9,529 bases of DNA from NCBI GenBank assembly GCA_017538685.1, contig JAFYIK010000277.1:1-9529 (forward strand), given 5' to 3'. Shown here piece after piece: positions 1 through 5,960 of this stretch. The position numbers and the translations under genes were made by a program. Below the pieces are notes generated by a model. It was not told where the DNA came from. It worked only from the letters and a program-made list of their open reading frames with translations, and did not search any database. This DNA comes from Bacteroidales bacterium (GTDB lineage: Bacteria; Bacteroidota; Bacteroidia; Bacteroidales; UBA932). Position 1 is the stretch's first letter. The number at the start of each line of letters is the position of its first letter.

Positions 1-53
1 AGTGCCGCAAGAGCGAGCACAAATCCGATGGTTTTGCTGAATGTGTGTTTCAT
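1..53 (-). CDS. N-terminal fragment of an exported or membrane protein (partial, runs off the window)
   Basis: Only about 17 codons lie inside the window. The minus-strand ATG at 53-51 opens MKHTFSKTIGFVLALAA, which has a positively charged start followed by a hydrophobic stretch. That is the shape of a Sec signal peptide or an N-terminal membrane anchor. The gene begins 38 bases after the ssb stop on the same strand, so the two may be co-transcribed. The bases upstream of the ATG are A/T-rich with no strong Shine-Dalgarno, as is usual in Bacteroidota. Too little is visible to name the product. A lipoprotein cannot be excluded, because the cleavage region is outside the window. Confidence 0.55.
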   Translation of the reverse strand, partial: MKHTFSKTIGFVLALAA

Positions 54-91
54 TTTATTTAAAAGTTTAGTCAGGTTAATAATTGATTGGT

Positions 92-439
92 TTAGAATTG
101 ATACTGGAGCGGTTCGTCCAACTCGATTATCTCCACTTTCGAGGCTATTACCTCAAAAGAAGTCCTTTCGACCCCGTCCTGCCCAGTGTACTGATGAGAC
201 TGGAGCCTCCCGATCACATACACTTTAGTCCCTTGCTGAAGTTTGTCCAGGCCTTTGATCCTGTCGTTTTCCCACGCCACGACGGTGTGCCAGGTGGTGT
301 CTATCTGCGCAACCCCTTCTTTGTCTTTGTATGCACGGGATGTGGCGACCGAGAACCTCGACATTTTACTTCCTGAGAAATTTTGAGTCTTCACTGTTCC
401 GATGACTCCTCTCAACTCGATTCTGTTTAAATGTTCCAT
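92..439 (-). CDS. ssb: Short single-stranded DNA-binding protein paralog (OB fold)
   Basis: This is a 115-residue SSB-family protein that would bind single-stranded DNA during replication, repair or recombination. It begins MEHLNRIELRGVIGTV and contains the OB-fold landmarks RFSVATSRAYKD (28-39), DTTWHTVVAWE (47-57) and GTKVYVIGRL (70-79). The motif following the last of these, YTGQDGVERTSFEVIA (84-99), is also typical. I recognise it as the short second SSB of Bacteroidales rather than the main replicative SSB. It lacks the long Gly/Pro/Gln-rich linker and the DDDIPF-type tip, ending instead in ELDEPLQYQF. The frame stays open upstream to an ATG at 595. The added 52 residues look like chance translation, and the ATG at 439 matches the family N-terminus. 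Whether the aromatic-ended tail still recruits partner proteins is unknown. Confidence 0.9.
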   Translation of the reverse strand: MEHLNRIELRGVIGTVKTQNFSGSKMSRFSVATSRAYKDKEGVAQIDTTWHTVVAWENDRIKGLDKLQQGTKVYVIGRLQSHQYTGQDGVERTSFEVIASKVEIIELDEPLQYQF

Positions 440-473
440 TAAGTTTTTCTTTAGTATTAATAGGTTTAACTTC

Positions 474-507
474 TGCTCCCGGATAGGTCCGCGGCCCGTA
501 GGGAGCA
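474..507 (-). promoter_or_regulatory. Possible hairpin in the ssb 5' leader
   Basis: A perfect 7-base inverted repeat, TGCTCCC at 474-480 and GGGAGCA at 501-507, encloses a GC-rich 20-base interior. It lies about 35 bases upstream of the ssb start. If the ssb transcript starts beyond it, the leader would carry this stem-loop. No U-run follows on the minus strand, so it is not an intrinsic terminator. It could be a leader structure or simply GC-rich chance pairing. Confidence 0.25.
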
Positions 508-573
508 ATGCAAAGGTGAGGAGGAAAAACGGGCCCTGGAAGCATTTGTGACGGGATTCGGCAAATAAATACG

Positions 574-652
574 TTTCTTTCGGGAACGCGCGCATTCTTT
601 CATCAAGCGCGAGTATTCTTTACACTGAAACGCTCGCCGAAAAGTATTCTTT
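574..652. repeat. Helically phased (A/T)TTCTTT repeats between ssb and the zinc-ribbon gene
   Basis: The 10-mer AGTATTCTTT occurs twice, at 612-621 and 643-652. Its core ATTCTTT also occurs at 594-600, and a variant TTTCTTT at 574-580. The copies start 20, 21 and 31 bases apart, close to two, two and three turns of B-form DNA, so they would lie on one face of the helix. They sit in the intergenic region that serves the two divergent genes. The sequence shows spacing and repetition only. A role as operator or architectural-protein site is inference. The rest of the 440-731 intergenic region shows no gene and no convincing TAnnTTTG promoter. Confidence 0.35.
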
Positions 653-731
653 CCGACCGAAAAAAATATTTTTATGAAAAATAAATTTTTAGGGTGTTCG
701 CGTTGACCGGCTTTTGACTAGTTTGCGCACT

Positions 732-1142
732 ATGGAAAAACAAAGGTATTGTCTGAATTGCGGCGCCCCCCTTTACGGCCGGCCGGACAAGTTGTTCTGC
801 AGCGATCGCTGCAAGGACAGCTGGCACAACATAAGAAGAAGCAGGATAAGGAAGAAACGCTCTTCCGTGATGAGCATACTCGACAACAATCACGAAATCC
901 TCGCCGCCCTCCTCCGGACAGGGAGAACGGTGTGGATAACGCCTCTCGTGGAAGCGATGGGTTTCAGGTGGGATTATTTCACCAGACTGGTGGAAATAAA
1001 ACACGGAAGCATACTCTGCGAATGCTTCGACATCAGATATCGTGTATCAAAAACTAAACTCTCGAGCCTGGCTCGAGTGTCTGAATATCAGGGAGATAAG
1101 CCCCAAGAAAGGGCTCAAATCAGTTCTGCTGAGAGGTCGTAG
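732..1142 (+). CDS. Small zinc-ribbon protein of unknown function
   Basis: The product is 136 residues. Its N-terminus has four cysteines in C7-x2-C10-x12-C23-x3-C27 spacing (CLNCGAPL, then LFCSDRC), the pattern of a zinc ribbon or treble clef. A strongly basic stretch RRSRIRKKR (35-43) follows, and then a middle region that looks helical (SILDNNHEILAALLRTG). Small proteins that start this way are, from memory, common in Bacteroidales, and their function is not known to me. The basic segment suggests nucleic-acid binding, which is inference. I chose the ATG at 732. A TTG at 714 is in frame and would add six residues. The last 30 or so residues are low in recognisable structure and overlap both the 3' end of rimO and a terminator hairpin on the other strand. 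Confidence 0.72.
   Translation: MEKQRYCLNCGAPLYGRPDKLFCSDRCKDSWHNIRRSRIRKKRSSVMSILDNNHEILAALLRTGRTVWITPLVEAMGFRWDYFTRLVEIKHGSILCECFDIRYRVSKTKLSSLARVSEYQGDKPQERAQISSAERS
1044..1080 (-). terminator. Intrinsic terminator of the nusB-rimO operon, inside the opposing gene
   Basis: A perfect palindrome CTCGAGCC-T-GGCTCGAG spans 1061-1077. Read on the minus strand it is CTCGAG-CCAGG-CTCGAG followed by AGTTTAGTTTTTG, which is a GC-rich stem and then a U-rich tract. It lies 35-70 bases beyond the rimO stop, the expected place for the end of the operon. It is also inside the coding sequence of the plus-strand zinc-ribbon gene. On the plus strand no T-run follows the stem, so termination should act on the minus strand only. 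Confidence 0.65.
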
Positions 1143-2440
1143 AGATCGGCTCCCGTAATGCGCGCCTGAACGAACTTTCCGACGAGAGCTTCCAAATCGG
1201 CGCCCTCCGGAGCGGAGACTATTATCTCGCCGTCCACCTCCGGGCTCTCATACTGGCTGCGGCAAACTAGTTTCCCGCCAGGAGCGACGGAGTCCACCAT
1301 CACCTTCTCCACAGATCCGACCCTGCCCTTGTTAAACGCCAGCGAAATATCGGCCTGCTGCTGCATCAGCGAATCCAGTCTCTGCTGCTTCACTTCGGCC
1401 GGCACATCGTCAGCGAAGTGATCTGCGCCGTAGGTTCCTTCCTCTTCGCTGTACATAAACGCCCCGAGCCTTTCGAAACCGGCTTCGCGGCAGAAAGCCA
1501 TCAGTTCATCGAACTCGGCCGGTCCCTCTCCGGGATGCCCCACTATCATAGTGGTGCGGAGAACGACTCCGGGCACCCTTGAGCGCAGCTGCGAGATGAG
1601 ATGGCGGGTCCAGGCACCGTCCACGTGGCGCCTCATCTTCGCCAGGACATCGTCTGAAATATGCTGCAGGGGAATATCGAGGTACTTGCAGACCTTGGGA
1701 TTCGAGGCCATCTCTTCCAGGACATCCTCCGGGAAGTCGGCAGGATAAGAATAATGGATGCGTATCCACTCTATCGACGGGATAGCGGAAAGTTTCTGAA
1801 TCAGCTCTGCCAAGGCGCGCCTGCGATACAGATCAAGGCCGTAATAAGTCGTGTCCTGGGCTATCAGGATGAGTTCCTTGACACCCAGGGCGGCGAGGTT
1901 CTGCGCTTCCTGCACGAGCTCCTCCATAGGCACGGAACGGTGTGCGCCGCGGATGAAAGGGATTGCGCAGTAGGAGCAGCGGCGGTCGCAGCCTTCCGAA
2001 ATCTTAAGGTAGGCCGTGCCCGGGCCGCAGTCGGTCGGAATGCGCTTGCTGCATTTGGCGTGGTCCGGAGTCACCCCCAGATGAAGGAGAATAGGATCGA
2101 AGTCGCGCGCTCCGAACCAGGCGTCCACCTCGGGAATCAGCGAAGGGAGCTCGGCGGAATAGCGCTGGCTCAGGCAGCCGAACACCACGAGTTCGCCTAC
2201 CAGCCCCTGCTTTTTCAGCTCCACAGCCTCCAGGATTGCGTCTATGCTCTCCTGCTTCGCGTCGCCGATGAAGCCGCAGGTGTTCATCAGGAGGTAATCG
2301 ACCGCCTCCGACGAACTTTCGGGGACAACGACGAAATCTCCCCCCAGCTGAGAGAGGAGATGTTCGGTGTCCACACGGTTTTTAGAACAACCGAGAGTGA
2401 CCGCCCTAAGCTTCAGCGGGCTGTTCTTCTTCGGTTTCAA
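1115..2440 (-). CDS. rimO: Ribosomal protein S12 methylthiotransferase RimO
   Basis: RimO is a radical-SAM enzyme that adds a methylthio group to the conserved aspartate of ribosomal protein S12. The 441-residue length is normal. The N-terminal UPF0004 domain supplies the cysteines of the auxiliary iron-sulfur cluster: C18 in TLGCSKNRVD, C55 in NTCGFIGDAKQES and C89 in VFGCLSQRY. The radical-SAM motif is CDRRCSYCAIPFIRG, with C151, C155 and C158. Further core motifs are LILIAQDTTYYG and LDIPLQHISDDVLAKMRR, and a TRAM domain fills roughly the last 65 residues. TLGCSKN near the N-terminus and the S12-type motifs favour RimO over MiaB. The only reasonable start is a TTG at 2440, which overlaps the end of the DUF5606 gene by 35 bases. 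This suggests translational coupling. It is the last gene of the operon. Confidence 0.95.
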   Translation of the reverse strand: MKPKKNSPLKLRAVTLGCSKNRVDTEHLLSQLGGDFVVVPESSSEAVDYLLMNTCGFIGDAKQESIDAILEAVELKKQGLVGELVVFGCLSQRYSAELPSLIPEVDAWFGARDFDPILLHLGVTPDHAKCSKRIPTDCGPGTAYLKISEGCDRRCSYCAIPFIRGAHRSVPMEELVQEAQNLAALGVKELILIAQDTTYYGLDLYRRRALAELIQKLSAIPSIEWIRIHYSYPADFPEDVLEEMASNPKVCKYLDIPLQHISDDVLAKMRRHVDGAWTRHLISQLRSRVPGVVLRTTMIVGHPGEGPAEFDELMAFCREAGFERLGAFMYSEEEGTYGADHFADDVPAEVKQQRLDSLMQQQADISLAFNKGRVGSVEKVMVDSVAPGGKLVCRSQYESPEVDGEIIVSAPEGADLEALVGKFVQARITGADLYDLSAELI

Positions 2441-2825
2441 AATCGAAAGATGCGTACTTCAGAAGATCATTGTACCACTCCACGATCTTGCGCATATGCG
2501 ACACATAGAAGCGGTCGCCGTCGTAAGTCGGAACGGCCTTGCCGAAAAGCGCCTTGAGCTCGGCGTCAGCGGCCTTGGAGGAAGGAGCCTCCTTGCCGTC
2601 GAGTGCCTTCTGAAGGGCCAGGAACACGTCTGCGAGCTTCATCTCACCTTCATCCGTGAAGATGGCGATGTCTGCGAGGGTGGTGATCCTGTTCCTTGCA
2701 TCGAACACTGTTCTCTTCCCGTCTGCAAGCGCCTCGGCGATGATGCCGCCGCGCGCCTGGGCGAGATAACGGTACAGTCCGTGCTGTCCGGAAACCGAAA
2801 GAATCTTTGCGAGATTAGTTTTCAT
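2406..2825 (-). CDS. DUF5606 family protein
   Basis: This 139-residue protein matches, from memory, the DUF5606 family of Bacteroidota. Features typical of the family are the opening NLAKILSVSGQHGLYRYLAQ, the central TLADIAIFTDEGEMKLADVF, and the later segment DRFYVSHMRKIVEWYNDLL. The tail is acidic (FDFETEEEQPAEA). No signal peptide or membrane segment is visible, so it is probably cytosolic. Its biochemical role is not known. Its ATG overlaps the coaE stop in an ATGA (2822-2825), and its last 35 bases overlap the rimO start. Translation is therefore probably coupled with both CoA synthesis and RimO. A link to ribosome or cofactor metabolism would be guilt by association only. Confidence 0.85.
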   Translation of the reverse strand: MKTNLAKILSVSGQHGLYRYLAQARGGIIAEALADGKRTVFDARNRITTLADIAIFTDEGEMKLADVFLALQKALDGKEAPSSKAADAELKALFGKAVPTYDGDRFYVSHMRKIVEWYNDLLKYASFDFETEEEQPAEA

Positions 2826-3349
2826 ATCCTATATGTTTTTATCATTCTGTCTACCTGGTCGTGCAGTTCCTGCAGACCGGAATTGTTTTCAATTATAAAA
2901 TCCGCTTCGTCCAGAGGCATCTCCTGCTGAACTGCGTCTCTTTCTCCCACCTTCGGGTTGCGCCCGAGCCTCACTTCATACGGAGCGCGCACCAACACTA
3001 TCCCGGTGAACTCTCCCTTGAACTGAGCCTTGCCGTAAGCCACAGCAGATTCGAAGAAAACGGTCTGCATCCGGCATTCGGAAACGAAACGGCGGAAATC
3101 CTCCAGCACCAGCGGATAAACCACCGCTTCGAGCGCCTCGCGCGCCGCTGTATCGCCGAAAATGGTCTTTATCTCCGCGAAAGGCCGTCCTATCGCCTGC
3201 TCTATCCGCTCTTTCAATCCGGGAACCTCGTCATAGAGCGCCTTAGTGCGCGAATCCGAATCGTAGACCGGATAGCCGAGCTGCCGCAGATATGAGCAGA
3301 CTTCCGACTTTCCCGAACCGATAAGCCCTGTGACGAGTATCTTATTCAC
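2822..3349 (-). CDS. coaE: Dephospho-CoA kinase, short form
   Basis: CoaE catalyses the last step of coenzyme A synthesis, the ATP-dependent phosphorylation of the ribose 3'-hydroxyl of dephospho-CoA, in the cytosol. The P-loop GLIGSGKS is at residues 8-15. The substrate-region motif VYDSDSRTKALY (28-39), the segment VVYPLVLEDFRRF, the core strand TVFFESAVAY and the closing ADFIIENNSG follow in family order. At 175 residues it is shorter than the usual 200 or so. The gap is mainly in the lid after VLVRAPYEVRLGR, where relatives have an arginine-rich stretch. I chose the GTG at 3349, which overlaps the ybbR stop by 8 bases and has a GGAGG nine bases upstream. An in-frame ATG at 3373 would add eight residues that do not look like CoaE. 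Confidence 0.88.
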   Translation of the reverse strand: MNKILVTGLIGSGKSEVCSYLRQLGYPVYDSDSRTKALYDEVPGLKERIEQAIGRPFAEIKTIFGDTAAREALEAVVYPLVLEDFRRFVSECRMQTVFFESAVAYGKAQFKGEFTGIVLVRAPYEVRLGRNPKVGERDAVQQEMPLDEADFIIENNSGLQELHDQVDRMIKTYRI

Positions 3350-4277
3350 GGCCGGCGACCTCCGATTCCACACAGTCGCAGAACTGCGGGTCCGCCTCCC
3401 AGGAGATGGTCATCTCCGGCAGGCCTTCTGCCCGGACCATACACTTCCCCCCTATCGAAGCCGCGAACTCGTTGTAGTCCACGTAGAAATCCGCCGCGCC
3501 GGCAGGATTCCCGCTGATGGGGAAGATGAAACGGAAGCTTACGTCCACGGTCGAAGGATAAACGGACAGGATCTTGCCCTCGGGGACATTGCGCACGCCC
3601 ACCTTCACCTTTTCCCTGATGCCCACATAGCGCGACACATCCAGCGAATAGGACGCCTCCTTCGCGGAAAGGCGCGTACCCGCCGGGACCTCGAACTTCA
3701 CTTTGCCGTGCAGGCTTCTGTCCACATCGTGCTTCGAAATCTGGCGCGTGAGCACCTGTCCGATTCCGGCTATGCGCGAAGGATTGCCGTAGACCAGCAC
3801 GGAGTCCGGGGTGAGCTTCATCTCGCTCGTGGCCATATACTGCTCGCGGAAACGGATCTGCCTCACCGGCACGACCGGCACTTTCTTATAGGACTCCGGC
3901 GCGAAGCGCACGGTAATGTAGTCCGAAGCGAACTGGGCCTTGGTCCGGGCTCCGAAAATAGCCTCCGTGTAGCGTACGAGGTTATTTGCCGAAACGGTGA
4001 AGAAATCTCCTTCAGAGTGGCGGAAAAGATCCGGGTCCATCACCACATCCACCGGCCTGCTCCCGCGGAGCGACAGCCCCAGCAGACGGAAGCCGGACGC
4101 GGTGACGTTTGCGGTCACCTGCACGCTCTCCATCGCGGCCGCGCTGCGGCCGACTATGGAACTGTGCGCGACCACCGGCACGCTCACCAGACCGGTCGTC
4201 TCTTGAGAGAGATTGCCGATAAGCCAGATGGCCAGGGAGGCCACCACGGCCAGCACGAAGGATGTGGACCTTTTCAC
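3342..4277 (-). CDS. YbbR-like domain protein with N-terminal membrane anchor
   Basis: The 311-residue protein begins MKRSTSFVLAVVASLAIWL, a charged start and one hydrophobic segment (about 6-24) with no obvious cleavage site. It is therefore probably anchored in the inner membrane with the rest outside. The remainder is beta-rich and carries YbbR-type repeats, for example KVPVVPVRQIRFREQY, LTPDSVLVYGNPSRI and REKVKVGVRNVPEG. Family knowledge is limited: in Firmicutes a YbbR protein (CdaR) regulates the diadenylate cyclase CdaA, but no cyclase is visible here. The position between yajC and coaE matches the arrangement I recall from other Bacteroidales. The gene lies 9 bases after yajC and overlaps coaE by 8 bases. 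The exact partner or function in this group is unknown. Confidence 0.82.
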   Translation of the reverse strand: MKRSTSFVLAVVASLAIWLIGNLSQETTGLVSVPVVAHSSIVGRSAAAMESVQVTANVTASGFRLLGLSLRGSRPVDVVMDPDLFRHSEGDFFTVSANNLVRYTEAIFGARTKAQFASDYITVRFAPESYKKVPVVPVRQIRFREQYMATSEMKLTPDSVLVYGNPSRIAGIGQVLTRQISKHDVDRSLHGKVKFEVPAGTRLSAKEASYSLDVSRYVGIREKVKVGVRNVPEGKILSVYPSTVDVSFRFIFPISGNPAGAADFYVDYNEFAASIGGKCMVRAEGLPEMTISWEADPQFCDCVESEVAGRE

Positions 4278-4286
4278 GGGCGGAAA

Positions 4287-4607
4287 TTACTTCTCTGCCT
4301 GGGTTGCGGAGCTGTCGCGTACGATGGAGCTCTTGTCCACCCTGAGTTTCACGTCGCCGTCCACCTTGAGAAGGACGGTCTTCTCTTCGATTTCAGCGAT
4401 AGTGCCGTAGATACCGCCGGCAGTGATCACTTTGTCGCCTTTCTTGAGTTCGTTGCGGAATTTCTCGAGCTCCTTCTGCTGCTTACGCTGCGGACGGATC
4501 ATAAAGAGCCACATAATCGCGAAAAGCGCGATGATCATAATCCAGAAGCTCCACTGACTGCCCTGAGCCTGGCCGGCTTCTGCCTGAAGTAATGTAATGA
4601 GTGTCAT
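4287..4607 (-). CDS. yajC: Sec translocon accessory protein YajC
   Basis: YajC is a small inner-membrane protein associated with the SecDF part of the protein export machinery. The 106-residue product has the family layout: a short exterior N-terminus, one membrane span in SFWIMIIALFAIMWLFM (about 19-35), and then the diagnostic IRPQRKQQKE. The cytosolic domain KKGDKVITAGGIYGTIAEIEEKTVLLKV follows. The length is typical. It sits 9 bases downstream of nusB and 9 bases upstream of the ybbR-like gene. No secD or secF is present in the window. Confidence 0.95.
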   Translation of the reverse strand: MTLITLLQAEAGQAQGSQWSFWIMIIALFAIMWLFMIRPQRKQQKELEKFRNELKKGDKVITAGGIYGTIAEIEEKTVLLKVDGDVKLRVDKSSIVRDSSATQAEK

Positions 4608-4616
4608 AATAGTTTG

Positions 4617-5537
4617 TTATTTTGTTTTGTTAATAAGCTTGTCAAGAAGGCCGTTCACGAAGGCCTTGCTCTCCGGAGTGCTGTAGAACTTGCTGATTTC
4701 CACATACTCGTTCATAATGATCTTGGGCGCGATCGAAGGGAACGCCGCCGACTCCGCCATACCCGTGACTATCAGGGCCAGATCGGTGGTGCAGATACGG
4801 TTGATATCCCACTTCGGGGTGAGTTTCGCAATCTCCTCGACCGACTTGCTGAAGGACGCCACAGCCTTGCGGACTATTCCCACCACGAAATCACGGTCGG
4901 AGTCCTTGCCTTCCTGGCCGGGAAGCTGGCTCAGGTAAAGCTCAGGCAGAGTCCAGCGCTTGCCTGCGGCGAAATCGTCCATAGCGCGGCAGCAGTAGGT
5001 CAGCGCATAGGCGAGATCGTCGTTCCACCAGATGGAAAGGCCTTCGAGGATGTCCTCGAGGTCTTTGTTGTCCACCAGTTCGTTTTCAAAAATGGAAATC
5101 CAGAGTTTTGCGTCCGCTTCGATGCTTCGCTCCGGGGATGCCATATAATCGGCATAATAGGCGGAGGCCTTCACGGAGTCGTAGAGATGCCACAGGAATG
5201 CGTCGTACTGATCCCAGCTGAGCTTTTTCTTATCCACCAGCTTACGGAAATCGGGATCCTCGGAAAGAAGCGGAGCGATTGCATTCTCCGCGAATTTCAT
5301 ATTGGGATACTTCTCCTCTTCGGTGGGATGGAACTTGGCACGCGCCGCCTCGATCCTGGTCTTTGCCTCCGAGGTCAGCGCCGGCACGAGGGCCAGCATA
5401 AAGAGATACAGGTCCCGGGTCGCCTGGCACGAAGCTTCGAGCTGGTCGAGCGCTTCAGCCTGGGTCATTTCCGGATTTTCCGCAAGGGCGTACACTGTCT
5501 TGAACGCCTTAATACGCAAGATTCTTCTGTTTAGCAT
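4617..5537 (-). CDS. nusB: Transcription antitermination factor NusB, long Bacteroidota form
   Basis: NusB binds boxA RNA together with S10 (NusE) and promotes antitermination and proper processing of rRNA transcripts. The C-terminal third carries the family signatures: WDINRICTTDLALIVTGMAE, followed by APKIIMNEYVEISKFY and a closing segment rich in SKAFVNGLLDKL. The protein is 306 residues, about twice the length of E. coli NusB. The extra N-terminal part, beginning MLNRRILRIKAFKTVYALAE, itself resembles the NusB opening and continues as an extended helical region. Long NusB proteins of this kind are usual in Bacteroidota. I chose the ATG at 5537. An in-frame TTG at 5552 is possible but less natural. 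It is the first gene of the operon, about 26 bases downstream of a matching -7 element. Confidence 0.92.
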   Translation of the reverse strand: MLNRRILRIKAFKTVYALAENPEMTQAEALDQLEASCQATRDLYLFMLALVPALTSEAKTRIEAARAKFHPTEEEKYPNMKFAENAIAPLLSEDPDFRKLVDKKKLSWDQYDAFLWHLYDSVKASAYYADYMASPERSIEADAKLWISIFENELVDNKDLEDILEGLSIWWNDDLAYALTYCCRAMDDFAAGKRWTLPELYLSQLPGQEGKDSDRDFVVGIVRKAVASFSKSVEEIAKLTPKWDINRICTTDLALIVTGMAESAAFPSIAPKIIMNEYVEISKFYSTPESKAFVNGLLDKLINKTK

Positions 5538-5562
5538 CCTATGGTATGTCAATTAATTCCTG

Positions 5563-5594
5563 CAAATATAATCAGGAATCGAAAAAAATTCTAA
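5563..5594 (-). promoter_or_regulatory. Bacteroidota-type promoter for the nusB operon
   Basis: On the minus strand TATATTTG (5570-5563) is an exact match to the TAnnTTTG -7 consensus. Twenty bases upstream is TTAG (5594-5591), one mismatch from the TTTG -33 element and at the consensus distance. This predicts a start near 5555, giving a short leader before the nusB ATG at 5537. The -33 element overlaps the -7 element of the divergent promoter. Confidence 0.6.
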
Positions 5595-5599
5595 TTTTG
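5592..5599 (+). promoter_or_regulatory. Bacteroidota-type -7 element for the DUF3276-PNP unit
   Basis: TAATTTTG at 5592-5599 exactly fits TAnnTTTG on the plus strand. It lies 27 bases before the ATG at 5627 and predicts transcription starting near 5606. I see no TTTG at 19-21 bases upstream, where the sequence is A/T-rich, so the -33 element is weak or absent. Confidence 0.5.
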
Positions 5600-5626
5600 C
5601 ATTAAGTAAAATAACCAATAATAACT

Positions 5627-5959
5627 ATGTACAAGGAAGATTACGATTCGTTCAGGGAAGAAAGAGGTTCAGATGACGTGTTCTCCAAACCCGTCAGAGC
5701 CGGAAAACGTACATATTTCTTCGATGTGAAATCCACCAGAGGCCAGAAAGACTTCTATCTGACCATCACCGAAAGCAAGCGTCACAACAACGCTGACGGC
5801 AGTTTCACCTTCGACAAGCACAAGATTTTCCTCTATAAAGAAGATTTCGAGAAATTCCGCGAAGGGCTGGATGACGTCATCACCTACATCAAGGACAATT
5901 GCTTCGGTGGAGAGATTCCCCAGCGGCCCAAAGACGAGTCCTCCGATGACAATTTTTAA
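5627..5959 (+). CDS. DUF3276 family, PUR-alpha-like nucleic-acid-binding protein
   Basis: This 110-residue cytosolic protein belongs, by its motifs, to DUF3276. That is the bacterial relative of the eukaryotic PUR repeat, known from the Borrelia protein BpuR, which binds DNA and RNA. The PUR-like body runs from [19 protein letters not shown] through [12 protein letters not shown]. It then continues through [30 protein letters not shown], giving the beta-beta-beta-beta-alpha pattern of one repeat. The C-terminal tail is acidic and disordered-looking ([10 protein letters not shown]). One repeat suggests it dimerises, as in Borrelia. It begins 27 bases after a -7 element and ends one base before the first PNP gene, so it is probably co-transcribed with purine salvage genes. 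Its target in this organism is not evident. Confidence 0.85.
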   Translation: MYKEDYDSFREERGSDDVFSKPVRAGKRTYFFDVKSTRGQKDFYLTITESKRHNNADGSFTFDKHKIFLYKEDFEKFREGLDDVITYIKDNCFGGEIPQRPKDESSDDNF

Positions 5960-5960
5960 T

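Noticed and set aside
440..595. A 52-residue N-terminal extension of the SSB from an ATG at 595
   Set aside because: The added residues look unlike any SSB N-terminus, and the region contains a hairpin. The ATG at 439 gives the exact family start.
3330..4592. A 420-codon open frame on the plus strand opposite ybbR and yajC
   Set aside because: It is rich in His, Arg and Gly with no recognisable domain, and it is antisense to well-supported genes. It is the usual GC-rich shadow of a real coding strand.
4614..5534. A 306-codon plus-strand open frame opposite nusB
   Set aside because: It mirrors nusB almost exactly in extent, has no domain features, and lacks a promoter. nusB has clear family motifs.
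5871..5960. Upstream extension of the first PNP inside the DUF3276 gene
   Set aside because: It would overlap DUF3276 by about 90 bases with residues unrelated to PNP. The ATG at 5961 gives the normal length.
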